Part shown: one piece after another, positions 36,671 through 46,391 of the stretch | Layout of the letters: every line of letters begins with the position of its first letter | Numbering within the stretch: position 1 is the stretch's first letter | NCBI RefSeq assembly: GCF_024029355.1 | Contig: NZ_CP097117.1 | Coordinates: forward strand, 186,001-250,000 | Reading direction: 5' to 3' | DNA: 64,000 bases | Source: Fructilactobacillus cliffordii | Lineage (GTDB): Bacteria; Bacillota; Bacilli; Lactobacillales; Lactobacillaceae | Translations under genes and position numbers: made by a program | Notes under the pieces: model-generated | Databases searched by the model: none | Seen by the model: only the letters and a program-made list of their open reading frames with translations | What the model was told of the DNA's origin: nothing

Positions 36671-37864
36671 TTAGTTAAAAGTTTTCTTTAGCACGGCTAA
36701 AATGCGCTCTGCAATTGCTGATTTGGATTCGACTGGAGTTTGGGTTTCAAACCCATTCGCACCAATAATCGTCACTTGATTATCATCTGCGTTAAAACCA
36801 ATCTGAGGGTTCCCCACGTCATTGAGAATAATAAAATCAGCCTTCTTGTTAGTTAACTTTCGAGCCGCATTTTGCTTTAAATCCTCGGTTTCTGCGGCAA
36901 ACCCTACCACTAATTGGCCCGGCTTTTTTTGCGTTGCTACTAACTTTAGTAAATCTGGATTAGCTTCTAATTCTAACGTTAAATGGGCGTCCTCCGTTGT
37001 TTTCTTGATCTTTTGTGGGAAAACCTGAGCTGGACGGAAATCGCTTACAGCAGCCGCCATGAGCAAGACATCTGTTTGGGGAAACAACGTTTGTAGTTGA
37101 ATTGCTAAATCTTGAGCCGTTCGCACCCGAACGAGTTTAACTCCCGGTGGGGTTGGCAGCGTCACGTTGGCACTAATCAGCGTCACTTCAGCCCCGTGGG
37201 CTTGGGCAGCTCGCGCTAGTTCATAGCCCATCTTTCCCGAAGAACGATTGGAAAGATAACGAACTGGGTCCAAATCTTCACGGGTTCCACCGGCCGTAAT
37301 CAAAACTCGTTTCCCCTGCCAGTCTTGCTCGTTAGTAAATAATTTTTCGATTTCAGTCGCGATAACTTCTGGTTCAGGCATTCGTCCCTTAGCCGCGTAT
37401 CCTTCGGCTAAAAATCCAGAATCAGGGCTCAACGTATGAATCCCATCTTGGCGAAGTTGCGTTAAATTTCTTTGGGTGGCGGGATTATTCCACATCCCAT
37501 CGTTCATGGCCGGCACTACCAGTTTTGGCGCCGGAGCTGCTAAGAAAGTGGTCGTTGCCATGGAATCAGCGATTCCAGTGGCAGCCTTCGCAATGAAGTC
37601 GGCAGAAGCCGGTACCACAACGTTTAGATCTCCCCATTGAGCCGTTTCAACGTGAACCACCCCAGTTTGGTCCCAATCCGCATCGGTCAGGACATGATGT
37701 TGCGCAAGCGTTTGAAACGTCAGGGGCGTAACAAAGCGGGTGGCAGCCGTTGTCATTACCACGCGCACTTCTGCCCCGGCTTTGATTAAGAGTCGCAACA
37801 AATAAACCGCTTTATAGGCCGCAATGCTTCCCGTTACGTATAACGTGATTTTTTTCCCGTCCAT
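36671..37864 (-). CDS. coaBC: Bifunctional phosphopantothenoylcysteine decarboxylase/synthetase
   Basis: 397 residues. The N-terminal flavoprotein half (CoaC: TGSIAAYKA, PAMNDGMWNNPATQ) decarboxylates 4'-phosphopantothenoylcysteine; the C-terminal half (CoaB: ITAGGTREDLDPVRYLSNRSSGKMG, DFIILNDV) makes it from 4'-phosphopantothenate. Both are steps of coenzyme A synthesis. Its ATG has GGGGTG upstream and a perfect TATAAT further up. Confidence 0.96.
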   Translation of the reverse strand: MDGKKITLYVTGSIAAYKAVYLLRLLIKAGAEVRVVMTTAATRFVTPLTFQTLAQHHVLTDADWDQTGVVHVETAQWGDLNVVVPASADFIAKAATGIADSMATTTFLAAPAPKLVVPAMNDGMWNNPATQRNLTQLRQDGIHTLSPDSGFLAEGYAAKGRMPEPEVIATEIEKLFTNEQDWQGKRVLITAGGTREDLDPVRYLSNRSSGKMGYELARAAQAHGAEVTLISANVTLPTPPGVKLVRVRTAQDLAIQLQTLFPQTDVLLMAAAVSDFRPAQVFPQKIKKTTEDAHLTLELEANPDLLKLVATQKKPGQLVVGFAAETEDLKQNAARKLTNKKADFIILNDVGNPQIGFNADDNQVTIIGANGFETQTPVESKSAIAERILAVLKKTFN

Positions 37865-37892
37865 AGTTCACCCCATGTCATTCGTTAATCTT

Positions 37893-37898
37893 ATTATA
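37893..37898 (-). promoter_or_regulatory. coaBC-priA operon -10 element
   Basis: Perfect TATAAT on the minus strand 28 nt before coaBC, just beyond the rpoZ terminator; no clear -35. Confidence 0.5.
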
Positions 37899-37920
37899 CC
37901 GAATTAACTGTCCCATTAAT

Positions 37921-37976
37921 AAAAAAGACCACTACGCCAGGCGCCCTAGGCATCCCACTACGTATGGTCTTTTTTG
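37921..37976 (-). terminator. rpoZ terminator
   Basis: AAAAAAGACCA pairs with TGGTCTTTTTT around a GC-rich inner hairpin (GGCGCC/CCTAGG region), giving a long stem with a T6 tail on the minus strand, 13 nt after rpoZ. Confidence 0.82.
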
Positions 37977-37988
37977 TTCTAATTAGGC

Positions 37989-38180
37989 TTAGTTTTCAAT
38001 CTTTAAAACTCCGGCCGCAATTTCTTCTAAGGCTTTTCCCACGGACTTGGAATTTTGATAGTGACTAAGTAAGGGAGCAGCTCCTTGGTCTAATTCTTCT
38101 GCCCGTTTACTGGCCAACATGACCAGTGAGTAACGGGAATCCACGATTTTTAACAAATCATCAATTGATGGATATAACAT
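37989..38180 (-). CDS. rpoZ: RNA polymerase omega subunit
   Basis: 63 residues beginning [30 protein letters not shown], the family signature. It stabilises assembly of the beta' subunit. Its ATG overlaps the gmk stop by one nucleotide (TAATG), a conserved gmk-rpoZ coupling. Confidence 0.96.
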   Translation of the reverse strand: MLYPSIDDLLKIVDSRYSLVMLASKRAEELDQGAAPLLSHYQNSKSVGKALEEIAAGVLKIEN

Positions 38181-38797
38181 TAGATTTCATCTCCTAAACT
38201 ATCCAAATAATCTGGCATTACTCGTTTGACTTTTAAGCGTTCACTTCGAACGATATCTTTAATCTGATTAACAGCGTTTTCAATTTTATCATTTACCACG
38301 GCATAATCATAGTTTTGCATCATATGAATTTCTTTGCTGGCCGTCTGAATCCGCTTGTTAATTACCTCTAGGGCGTCGGTCCCTCGACCAACCAGCCGAC
38401 TCCGCAATTCTTTGATGTCTGGAGGAGTCAGGAAAATAAAGATGCCGTCGGGGCAGTTCGCCCGAACCTGTAAGGCCCCGTTAACTTCAATTTCTAGAAA
38501 CACATCGTGACCCGCCTCTAATTGCTGGTTCACATAGTTTAATGGTGTTCCGTAGTAATTATCAACGTACTTGGCATACTCTAACATCTCACCATTTTTA
38601 ATGTGATCTTCAAATTCCGTTTTAGAGACAAAGTAATAGTCAACCCCATTTTGTTCGCCGTCACGTGGTTGTCTCGTCGTCATGGAAATCGAATAGTTAA
38701 AATCCACGCTTGAATCCTCAAACAGTGCCTTACGTACCGTTCCCTTTCCAACCCCTGATGGACCAGAAAGGACAATTAACATCCCTCTTTTTGTCAA
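38180..38797 (-). CDS. gmk: Guanylate kinase
   Basis: 205 residues converting GMP to GDP; the P-loop GPSGVGKGT and the GMP-binding [20 protein letters not shown] segment are intact. Start TTG 38797 has GGAGC 7 nt upstream; the later ATG (38782) would leave only LIVLSGPSG before the P-loop. Confidence 0.97.
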   Translation of the reverse strand: MTKRGMLIVLSGPSGVGKGTVRKALFEDSSVDFNYSISMTTRQPRDGEQNGVDYYFVSKTEFEDHIKNGEMLEYAKYVDNYYGTPLNYVNQQLEAGHDVFLEIEVNGALQVRANCPDGIFIFLTPPDIKELRSRLVGRGTDALEVINKRIQTASKEIHMMQNYDYAVVNDKIENAVNQIKDIVRSERLKVKRVMPDYLDSLGDEI

Positions 38798-38867
38798 TTA
38801 AACCGCTCCTTCATCAAAATACTTATTATTGGTATTATGGCGGTTTTTTTCAAAATAATCAACAGCA

Positions 38868-40571
38868 TTATGCCCCGGCTTGCTTGGCCTTTTCAGCTAA
38901 TTTCAACAGTTCTTGTGCATGTTCAATCGTTAACTTTGTCACAGTTGTCCCAGCTAGCATCCGCGCTAATTCATCAACCCGCTGTTTACCTGTAATCGGT
39001 TCGATACTCGTTTCCGTACGACCCTGCTTGTCGACGTGTTTTTCAATGTAATCCTGATGATCCGCCATCGCTGCCACTTGCGGCAAGTGGGTAATACACA
39101 ATGCCTGCGACTTCAGACTAATCCCGTGAATCTTATCTGCAATTGCTTGGGCGACCCGACCCGATACTCCAGTATCCACTTCGTCAAAGATAATGGACGT
39201 TACCCCTTGCACCTTGGAAAAAATCGTTTTTAACGCTAACATAATCCGGGATAATTCTCCCCCAGACGCAATTTTATTAAGGGGAAGCATGGCTTCACCC
39301 GGATTAGTCCGCAGGTAAAACTCAGCGGTTTCAATTCCATTGGCATTAAAATGACCGGCTGGCAGGCTATTAAACCGAACCTCAAATTCGGTTTTGCCCA
39401 TATAAAGATCGGCCAGTTGTTGCTGAATTGCATGGGTCAATTCTTTGGCACCTTGGTGTCTAATTTGTAGTAGTTTAGCTCCCAGTTGATTCAATCCGGT
39501 TTCCACGGTTTTAAGCTGCGTCTCTAGGTCATTGCCACTGTTGTTTTCAGCTTGCATGTCGGCCAGCTCCGCAGAAATTTTGTCATAGTAAGCTAAAATT
39601 TGTTCGACAGAATCACCGTATTTCCGCTTTAATTCAAAAATAGTGTTTAACCGGGCTTCCACTTCATCCAGACGGGACTGATCAAATTCCAAGGAATCAA
39701 GTTGGTTCGCAATTTCTCCCGTGGCATCCTGCAACATGTAGTAGGCGCCCTTCACGTTTTCGGCAATCTGTTTAAACTCGTCTCCTAGCCGTTCCACGGC
39801 TTCAATCGCGCTCATGGAATCACCAATCATATCAAGCGGACTAATTGTCTCGTCCCCTTCAATGTCAGCCAGGCTTTGATTTAAACTATTGCTAATCGTT
39901 TGGAAGTTATTGAGCCGGTCCCGTTCTTTTAGTAATTCTTCTTCTTCCCCTGCTGTGAGGTCGGCCTTTTCAATCTCGTTAACCTGATACTGTAACATAT
40001 CAAATCGCTGGGCGCGCGCTTTTTCGTTTTGACTCTGATTACGAAGTTCTTTAGTTAACTTTTGGTACTTACGAAAATCTGTTTGATATTCAGAAAGGGT
40101 CGGCCGTAATTGATTGCCAATAAATTCATCCAGTAAGTCCATGTGCTGGTCCGCTTGCATCAACGCCTGATGTTCGTTTTGTCCATAAATATCAACCAAC
40201 GTTTCCCCAATTTTTTTCAGGGTGGTAGTATTCACCAACATCCCATTTACCCGGCAAATATTCCGCCCGTTTCGATAAAGTTCCCGTTGCAAAATAATGT
40301 TGTCATCACTGTGATCAATTCCAAATTCATCTAACTTTTGCTCGGCAATTCCACCTTGCGGCACTAGAAACAAGCCCTGCAAAACAGCCTTATTAGCACC
40401 CGTCCGGATGAAATGCTGTGAGCCTCGGCCTCCAGCTAGTAAGCCCACGGCATCGATGATGATGGACTTTCCGGCCCCGGTTTCTCCAGTTAACACCGTC
40501 ATACCAGTGTCAAAGTTGACGGCCAATTGGTCAATAATTGCAAAGTCTTTAATTGAAATCTCCTTTAGCAC
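38868..40571 (-). CDS. recN: DNA repair protein RecN
   Basis: A 567-residue SMC-like ATPase acting early in double-strand-break repair: IKDFAIIDQL, TGETGAGKSIIIDA Walker A, a central coiled coil, and the C-terminal SGGELSRIMLALK signature with Walker B IIFDEVDTGVSG. GTG start after AAGAAGGTGA. It directly follows tlyA; the argR gene usual between them is absent. Confidence 0.96.
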   Translation of the reverse strand: MLKEISIKDFAIIDQLAVNFDTGMTVLTGETGAGKSIIIDAVGLLAGGRGSQHFIRTGANKAVLQGLFLVPQGGIAEQKLDEFGIDHSDDNIILQRELYRNGRNICRVNGMLVNTTTLKKIGETLVDIYGQNEHQALMQADQHMDLLDEFIGNQLRPTLSEYQTDFRKYQKLTKELRNQSQNEKARAQRFDMLQYQVNEIEKADLTAGEEEELLKERDRLNNFQTISNSLNQSLADIEGDETISPLDMIGDSMSAIEAVERLGDEFKQIAENVKGAYYMLQDATGEIANQLDSLEFDQSRLDEVEARLNTIFELKRKYGDSVEQILAYYDKISAELADMQAENNSGNDLETQLKTVETGLNQLGAKLLQIRHQGAKELTHAIQQQLADLYMGKTEFEVRFNSLPAGHFNANGIETAEFYLRTNPGEAMLPLNKIASGGELSRIMLALKTIFSKVQGVTSIIFDEVDTGVSGRVAQAIADKIHGISLKSQALCITHLPQVAAMADHQDYIEKHVDKQGRTETSIEPITGKQRVDELARMLAGTTVTKLTIEHAQELLKLAEKAKQAGA

Positions 40572-40608
40572 TTAATCACCTTCTTTAAGAACCCTTAAAA
40601 GTTCGTTT

Positions 40609-41427
40609 TTACTTTCGTAACGTTTTATAGGCCTGATCTTGAACAGCTGGGATAGAGATTGCTTCGTTGATGGTAGGCGTGTCACTTACCTTTAAATGCA
40701 CTAAAAATTCCACGTTCCCTTCACCACCAGTAATCGGAGAAAAATCAAGGTTTAACACAGAAAAACCGGCTGCTACGGCATATGAAAAGACGTTTTCAAT
40801 CACTTCGCGATGCACTGCTGGGTCGCGAACGATTCCGTGTTTGCCGACATGTTCTCGCCCTGCTTCAAATTGAGGTTTAATCAGCGCCACCACTTCTCCT
40901 CCTGGCTGTAAAATGGGGTGCAGTGGTCCCAAGATGAGCCGTAACGAAATAAACGAAACGTCAATTGACGCAAAGGCTGGTTGTCCCGCGGTAAAATCTT
41001 CCGGTTTACTGTAACGAAAATTAGTGTTTTCCATCACAATTACCCGCGGATCCGTGCGTAATTTCCACACCAATTGATTGGTCCCTACGTCTAATGCGTA
41101 GCTTAACCGCGCCCCATTTTGCAACATCACGTCCGTAAAGCCCCCGGTAGAAGAACCGATGTCTAAAACAATCTGATTCACCACGGAAATTTTAAAACGA
41201 TCGAGTGCTTTGGCCAGCTTCAAACCGCCTCGACTCACATACGGCATCACGTTTCCCTTTAAATGAAGCTGGGTTTCACTAGGAATTTTAACTCCGGGCT
41301 TATCTAAGCGTTGTTCCTTTTCATCTAAAACTTCGCCCGCCATTACAGCTCGTTTGGCTTGTTCCCGACTCGTAAATAATCCTTGTTTTACTAAGAGAAC
41401 GTCAATTCGTTCTTTTTCCTTTGCCAT
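40609..41427 (-). CDS. tlyA: TlyA-family rRNA 2'-O-methyltransferase
   Basis: 272 residues: N-terminal S4 RNA-binding domain (RIDVLLVKQGLFTSREQAKRAVMAG) followed by an FtsJ-like Rossmann methyltransferase (LDIGSSTGGFTDVMLQNGA, DVGTNQLVWKLR). Family members methylate ribosomal RNA; the haemolysin label sometimes used is historical. It sits between ispA and recN. Confidence 0.93.
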   Translation of the reverse strand: MAKEKERIDVLLVKQGLFTSREQAKRAVMAGEVLDEKEQRLDKPGVKIPSETQLHLKGNVMPYVSRGGLKLAKALDRFKISVVNQIVLDIGSSTGGFTDVMLQNGARLSYALDVGTNQLVWKLRTDPRVIVMENTNFRYSKPEDFTAGQPAFASIDVSFISLRLILGPLHPILQPGGEVVALIKPQFEAGREHVGKHGIVRDPAVHREVIENVFSYAVAAGFSVLNLDFSPITGGEGNVEFLVHLKVSDTPTINEAISIPAVQDQAYKTLRK

Positions 41428-41437
41428 GCATCCATTC

Positions 41438-42292
41438 CTATCCTTTGAAATACGTTAAAAAGCTCCGCAATAAATCAGCATGAGGCACTGCATCTAAAGC
41501 TGATTCTCCTTCGGCAATCGTTTCCTGTAAGACCTGTTGAGCCTGCTTACGTCCGAGAAGATGCGCATAACTATTCTTGCCCTCGTCTTCATCAGTTCCT
41601 GCCTGTTCGTCCATTAAATCATCATAAATTTGAAAGGCTAATCCAAACTTTCCTGCAAAGTCAGCTAAATGCTGACGCTGATTTTCAGTGACGTTGGCCA
41701 TAATGGCTCCAGCCAACACACTGTAGTGAAATAATGCTCCAGTTTTTTTACGGTCCAAATCCTGCAGTTCTACCAAAGACAATTGCAGTCCTGTTGCTTC
41801 CATGTCAATGACTTGTCCGGCAACCATGCCACGAGATCCTGCTGCTAGCGCTAACCGGTCGACCAATTCAATAATTTGATTTGCGGGCAGCCCGCTAGTG
41901 GCTAACACGTTAAAGGCATCCGTCAATAAACCACCCCCGGTTAAAATCGCCTGAGCCTCCCCAAATTGCTTGTGATTGGCTAATTTTCCTCGTCGGTAAT
42001 CACTATCATCCATCGCTGGTAAGTCATCGTGAATCAACGAATAAGTGTGAATCATTTCGACCGCCACACTGGCTTGAAGACGTTCCTCCGTAATGGTTTC
42101 ATCGCAGGTAAGCAAGGTCGCTAACGTTAGCAGAGGACGAAGGCGTTTTCCTCCGGCCAGTAACGAATAACGCAACGATTGCTGCAACGTTTGCTCCGTG
42201 CTTTCGTGGTCTAAAATCCTAGTTAATTCCGCTTCAATCTGTGGTCGATAATGCTGCGTCAACGCGGCTAACGTGGTTATTTTTTGGTCCAT
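41438..42292 (-). CDS. ispA: Farnesyl/geranyl diphosphate synthase
   Basis: 284-residue trans-prenyltransferase with both Asp-rich motifs (DDLPAMDDSD for FARM and YDDLMDEQ for SARM) and GGKRLRPLL. Condenses IPP and DMAPP from the mevalonate operon at 2677-6733 into short-chain prenyl diphosphates. Its start overlaps the xseB stop by one nucleotide. Confidence 0.95.
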   Translation of the reverse strand: MDQKITTLAALTQHYRPQIEAELTRILDHESTEQTLQQSLRYSLLAGGKRLRPLLTLATLLTCDETITEERLQASVAVEMIHTYSLIHDDLPAMDDSDYRRGKLANHKQFGEAQAILTGGGLLTDAFNVLATSGLPANQIIELVDRLALAAGSRGMVAGQVIDMEATGLQLSLVELQDLDRKKTGALFHYSVLAGAIMANVTENQRQHLADFAGKFGLAFQIYDDLMDEQAGTDEDEGKNSYAHLLGRKQAQQVLQETIAEGESALDAVPHADLLRSFLTYFKG

Positions 42293-42570
42293 TAGAATGG
42301 TACATCCTCATCATCTTGCTTTTCATTTTTAGCTTGTTTTTCATAACCCTTATCCCGGGTAAACGAAACTTCCTCACCATCCGGGGTCATCATCTTGGTG
42401 AGCGTATCTTCCGCATTTTGTAACGTTTGTTGCATTGCTTGGCTCAATTTGACTCCCGTTTGGAATTCACTGAGCGCTTTTTCCAAGGGAACGTTTCCAT
42501 TTTGGAGTTCCTGGACAATTTGTTCGAGGCGTTGCATGTTGTCTTCAAAGGTTGGTTTATTAGTTGTCAT
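42292..42570 (-). CDS. xseB: Exodeoxyribonuclease VII small subunit
   Basis: 92 residues with the coiled-coil XseB pattern (FEDNMQRLEQIVQELQNGNVPLEKALSEFQTGVKL). Partner of XseA in single-strand-specific exonuclease VII. Overlaps xseA by 11 nt and ispA by 1 nt. Confidence 0.95.
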   Translation of the reverse strand: MTTNKPTFEDNMQRLEQIVQELQNGNVPLEKALSEFQTGVKLSQAMQQTLQNAEDTLTKMMTPDGEEVSFTRDKGYEKQAKNEKQDDEDVPF

Positions 42571-43918
42571 GATGATCTCCTTTTGCTTTCATAACCCGTT
42601 GCACGTTAGTAACGGCGGTTCCATCGCTAAAGGCAACCGTCAACTGATCGCCTAGTTTAACCTGAGTCACCGACTTCACTAGTTGGTGCTGGTCATCGTG
42701 AACCAGGCTATATCCCCGACTCATAATTTTAAGCGGACTAAGATGGTCCAAGGCAGCAACGTTGCCACGGAGTTGTTCTTGTTGTCGTTGTAAATTGGCC
42801 GTCATGGCTTGGCGCAAATTTTCGCGTTGGTAAGTTAGTTCCCGTTGATTTTGCTGAATCAGATTTTGAGGTGAGTTAGATTTCAAATTACTACTTGCTA
42901 ATGCCAGTTGGTTCTGTCGCTCCGTTAAAATCCGCCGCATTTCTTGTTGTAAGCGTTCGGTCAATTGGTCCCGTTGCTGAGTGTAAGTTTCGTACAACCG
43001 CTGGGGCTGCTGGAACACGTAAGTTTGACGCAGTTGATCTAAACGTTGTTGTTGCAACTGTAAAATGTGATTCATACTGCTTTCCAACGTGGTTTGTGCG
43101 GTCCGTAACTGGGCTAAAACGTCGCTCAAAACAGGAGTTGCTAATACACCAGCCTGAGTAGGGGTCGATGCTCTGACATCTGCAACAAAATCTGCAATCG
43201 TGTTGTCCGTTTGGTGCCCCACGGAAGAAATAATCGGAATTTGACTCGCGTAAATTGCTCGTGCCACAACCTCCTCATTAAAGGGCCAAAGATCTTCAAT
43301 CGAACCCCCACCACGGCCGATGATTAACGTGTCAAAGTCGCCTAACTGATTAACCCGTTCAATTTGGGATACAATTTCTGCTGCAGCATTTTCACCCTGC
43401 ACAGCGGCGGGGAACAGAACTACCTGGACCTTGGGATCGCGTTTCCGGACGGCATCAATAATATCCCTAATCACCGCTCCACTCTGGGAAGTCACAACCG
43501 CAATTCGTCGCGGATAATTTGGTAACGGCTGTTTGTGTTCTGGCGCAAATAATCCCTCTTGATAAAGCTTTTGTTTCAATTGTTCATAGGCTACGTACAG
43601 ATTTCCGACCCCATCTGGTTCCATGCCTTCCACGTAAATTTGGTACTGTCCACTACGCGGAAAGGTCGAAATCCGACCGGTAATTAAAACCTTCATTCCT
43701 TCTTCCGGTTCAAACTTGACCTTGGCAAACTGACCTTTCCACATCACGGCACTAATCACCGACTGGTCATCCTTGACACTAAAGTATTGGTGACCGGGAC
43801 GCTTACGCCAGTTTGAGATTTCCCCCGTCAAGTAGACTCGTTTTAAGTACGGGTCGCGATCAAATTTTTGTTTAATGTATTGATTTAGGGCCGTAACCGT
43901 TAAATATTCCTGTTGCAT
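42560..43918 (-). CDS. xseA: Exodeoxyribonuclease VII large subunit
   Basis: 452 residues: N-terminal OB fold (VYLTGEISNWRKRPGHQYFSVKD), catalytic region (VTSQSGAVIRDIIDAV, IIGRGGGSIEDLWPFNEE, SVGHQTDNTIADFVAD) and a long C-terminal coiled coil ending in the short beta segment (MSRGYSLVHD). Begins one nucleotide before the folD stop. Confidence 0.96.
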   Translation of the reverse strand: MQQEYLTVTALNQYIKQKFDRDPYLKRVYLTGEISNWRKRPGHQYFSVKDDQSVISAVMWKGQFAKVKFEPEEGMKVLITGRISTFPRSGQYQIYVEGMEPDGVGNLYVAYEQLKQKLYQEGLFAPEHKQPLPNYPRRIAVVTSQSGAVIRDIIDAVRKRDPKVQVVLFPAAVQGENAAAEIVSQIERVNQLGDFDTLIIGRGGGSIEDLWPFNEEVVARAIYASQIPIISSVGHQTDNTIADFVADVRASTPTQAGVLATPVLSDVLAQLRTAQTTLESSMNHILQLQQQRLDQLRQTYVFQQPQRLYETYTQQRDQLTERLQQEMRRILTERQNQLALASSNLKSNSPQNLIQQNQRELTYQRENLRQAMTANLQRQQEQLRGNVAALDHLSPLKIMSRGYSLVHDDQHQLVKSVTQVKLGDQLTVAFSDGTAVTNVQRVMKAKGDHHDN

Positions 43919-44770
43919 CTAAAGTCCCCATTCACTCATTTCTACCGTTTGTTGCATTAAAGTGGCAATTGTCATCGGTCCTACTCCTCCAGGAACTGGA
44001 GTAATGCTTCTAATATTAGTGGGTTCCGTCGGATAATCAACGTCTCCCACAAGTTGTCCGTTTTCGTCCAGATTTTGGCCTACGTCAATTACCGTGGTTT
44101 GCGGCTGAAAATCAGCATCATTTAAGAAATGCGCTTTTCCCACCGCTGAAATCACAATATCTGCAGTTTTGAGAAAATCCTGGCGGTCACGAGTTTGGCT
44201 GTGTAGCACTGATACCGTAGCCCCTGCATTCAACAGTAAGGCTGCGAGGGGCTTACCCACGATTGAGCTCTTGCCAATCATGACTACGTTGGCCCCTTTA
44301 ACTGGAATCTGGTTAAACTCTAACAAGGTCATCACGCCCCGCGGAGTACAGGCCACCGGGTACGGGCCCGGTAAATTCAAGTACAATTTCCCCACGTTGA
44401 CCGGATGAAAGCCATCAACGTCCTTGTTCGGATCAATGGTTGCAATGACCTTAGTTTCATCTAAGTGCGCTGGTAATGGTGACTGTACTAAAATGGCATT
44501 AATACGATCATCGTGATTCAAGACGGAAATAATTTCCAATAATGCTACTTCACTGATGTCTTCTGGGAGCTGTTTTAACACGGAGTAAATTCCCAATTTT
44601 TGCGCTTGTTTTTCCTTCATACGCACATAACGTTCACTGGCCTGATTATGCCCCACCAATACCACCGCCAATCCAGGAATAATTCCCCGTTGTTTCAGCA
44701 GTTTAACTCGTTGTTTCGTTGCTTCGTTGACCGTTTGTGCAGCTTTACGACCATCAATTAATTGGACCAT
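43919..44770 (-). CDS. folD: Methylenetetrahydrofolate dehydrogenase/cyclohydrolase FolD
   Basis: 283 residues. MVQLIDGRKAA, the YVRMKEKQAQKLGI segment with the catalytic Lys, QSPLPAHLD, and GKSSIVGKPLAALL with PVPGGVGPMT identify it. It interconverts methylene- and 10-formyl-THF, the latter used by Fmt. The start is ATG 44770, preceded by GGAGGGGG; a longer in-frame reading has no support. Confidence 0.97.
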   Translation of the reverse strand: MVQLIDGRKAAQTVNEATKQRVKLLKQRGIIPGLAVVLVGHNQASERYVRMKEKQAQKLGIYSVLKQLPEDISEVALLEIISVLNHDDRINAILVQSPLPAHLDETKVIATIDPNKDVDGFHPVNVGKLYLNLPGPYPVACTPRGVMTLLEFNQIPVKGANVVMIGKSSIVGKPLAALLLNAGATVSVLHSQTRDRQDFLKTADIVISAVGKAHFLNDADFQPQTTVIDVGQNLDENGQLVGDVDYPTEPTNIRSITPVPGGVGPMTIATLMQQTVEMSEWGL

Positions 44771-44832
44771 GATTACCCCCTCCCCTTTCAAACTTAGTTT
44801 TAGTTTAGCATAGATTACCCTAAAATTAAGGT

Positions 44833-44870
44833 AAAAAAAAGTAGAACCCACTGGCAGGATTCTACTTTTT
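44833..44870 (-). terminator. nusB terminator
   Basis: AAAAAGTAGAATCC/GGGTTCTACTTTTT hairpin that includes the nusB stop codon, with a T9 tail on the minus strand. It separates nusB from folD. Confidence 0.88.
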
Positions 44871-45260
44871 AATTTGATCTAAAACAGCATTAACAAAGTT
44901 CGTCGATTGTTGATCACTAAACTGTTTCGTTAATTCTAGCGCTTCGTTAATCGCTACTTTGCGTGGAACTTCAGTGCTGAATTTAATTTCATACACAGCA
45001 ATTTGAAGAATAATTAAATCCGCTTTGTTCAAACGTTCTAACTTCCACTTGGATGCTAGATGTGCTTGAATTGTTTCATTAATCTCCGGTTGCTGTTGTT
45101 GCACCCCATTTACCAACTCTAAAAAGTAAGCTGGCATCGGATCGACCTTACCATCGGTTAATTCACGAAATAATGCTTGTGGTTGCGTTTCGACATTATT
45201 TTCCCTAGCAAATAACGTTTGAAAGGCCAGCACTCGAATCTGGTGTCGATTAATTTTCAC
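44862..45260 (-). CDS. nusB: Transcription antitermination factor NusB
   Basis: 132 residues, all-helical; binds boxA with S10 in rRNA antitermination. NRHQIRVLAFQTLFA at the start and KVAINEALELTKQFSDQQSTNFVNAVLD at the end match the family. I prefer GTG 45260, since GGAGAAG lies just upstream within the Asp23 gene; ATG 45272 is in frame but has no such site. Overlaps the preceding gene by 11 nt. Confidence 0.93.
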   Translation of the reverse strand: MKINRHQIRVLAFQTLFARENNVETQPQALFRELTDGKVDPMPAYFLELVNGVQQQQPEINETIQAHLASKWKLERLNKADLIILQIAVYEIKFSTEVPRKVAINEALELTKQFSDQQSTNFVNAVLDQIKK

Positions 45261-45687
45261 GGTCTTCTCCATCACTATTGAACAAACTATCAGTATCAAC
45301 TTTGGGAGTTCGTTCTGGCACAATTCCTTCCACGTGAACGTTAACTGATTGAGCATGTAAATCAGTCATCACGAGGATTTGTTGCCGGACTTGTTCTTGA
45401 ATCTGCAATGCTACCTTCGGAACAGAAACGCCGTAATTAAAATAGACATACACATCAATATCTAAATCACCTTGTTCGCTGAGAACCAGTTTAACCCCTT
45501 GGGTTCGTTCTTTTCTACCAAACAAACCTTTGACGCTAGTGGAAAGGTTCCCCTGCATTCGGTTAACTCCTTCAACTTGAATTGCTGCAATCCCAGCAAT
45601 CACTTCAATTACTTGGGGCGCAATTTTAATTTGACCTAAATCATCCTTTTTTGTTGCTAACGTAATAAACTGTTCTTCAGTTGCCAT
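45250..45687 (-). CDS. yqhY: Asp23/Gls24 family protein (YqhY type)
   Basis: 145 residues with the Asp23 fold (IKIAPQVIEVIAGIAAIQVEGVNRMQG, VYVYFNYGVSVPKVALQIQEQVRQQI). In Bacilli YqhY is encoded next to fatty-acid or nusB genes and has been linked to acetyl-CoA carboxylase control; that link is from the family only. ATG 45687 has a G6 ribosome binding site. Paralogue of the gene at 28906. Confidence 0.9.
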   Translation of the reverse strand: MATEEQFITLATKKDDLGQIKIAPQVIEVIAGIAAIQVEGVNRMQGNLSTSVKGLFGRKERTQGVKLVLSEQGDLDIDVYVYFNYGVSVPKVALQIQEQVRQQILVMTDLHAQSVNVHVEGIVPERTPKVDTDSLFNSDGEDREN

Positions 45688-45713
45688 TGCTGTTCCCCCC
45701 AAATTATTTCTAG

Positions 45714-46277
45714 TTATTTACCCCGTGAAATGTAAGTCCCATCGGTCGTGTTAATGACCAACTTGTCTCCTTGATTTACAAAGAAAGGAACTTGTAACGT
45801 CAAACCAGTGGTCATCGTAGCTGGTTTGGAACCACCAGAAGCGGTGTCACCCTTAATGCCCGGTTCTGTTTCAGCTACTTCTAAAGTAACTGTCTTAGGA
45901 ACTTCAATTCCAATCGTCTCACCTTGGTATTGGACTATTTGCACTTCCATGTTAGGTTGCAAGTATGGCATTGCTGATTCAGCAGCTTCTCGTGGAATCG
46001 TAATTTGGTCATACGTATCAACGTCCATGAACACTAAACCATTCCCATCATCGTACAAGTATTGCATCTTTTTGGTATCGATTTCAGCCTTTTCCACTTT
46101 GGCTCCAGACCGGAAAGTTTTTTCTTGGACGGCACCAGTCCGTAAGTTCTTCAACTTAGTCCGAACGAATGCTCCCCCTTTACCAGGTTTAACGTGTTGA
46201 AAGTCAATAATCTTCCAAATTGCGTTGTCTACTTCAATTGTTAAACCAGTTTTAAATTTTGCTGTTGAAATTGCCAT
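45714..46277 (-). CDS. efp: Elongation factor P
   Basis: 187 residues in three beta-barrel domains; relieves ribosome stalling at polyproline. The domain I loop reads KPGKGGAF with Lys at the tip (about residue 32), the lysine-type EF-P of Firmicutes rather than arginine-type. The gene follows the rpmA terminator and precedes yqhY-nusB. Confidence 0.97.
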   Translation of the reverse strand: MAISTAKFKTGLTIEVDNAIWKIIDFQHVKPGKGGAFVRTKLKNLRTGAVQEKTFRSGAKVEKAEIDTKKMQYLYDDGNGLVFMDVDTYDQITIPREAAESAMPYLQPNMEVQIVQYQGETIGIEVPKTVTLEVAETEPGIKGDTASGGSKPATMTTGLTLQVPFFVNQGDKLVINTTDGTYISRGK

Positions 46278-46353
46278 AGTAATCCTCCGTTTAATCCATC
46301 ATTATCATATCAATACTAGTGACCAGGGCGCAAGTAAAACAGCCGGTCGGTAA

Positions 46354-46381
46354 TAAAAAAGGCCCGCCGTAAGCGGGCCTC
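46354..46381 (-). terminator. rpmA terminator
   Basis: AGGCCCGC/GCGGGCCT stem with a short loop, followed by TTTTTT on the minus strand; ends the rplU-prp-rpmA transcript. Confidence 0.92.
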
Positions 46382-46391
46382 GAATCTTTAT

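Noticed and set aside
45808-46200. Plus-strand open frame of 130 codons
   Set aside because: Antisense to efp, whose product is unmistakable; no promoter or ribosome binding site.
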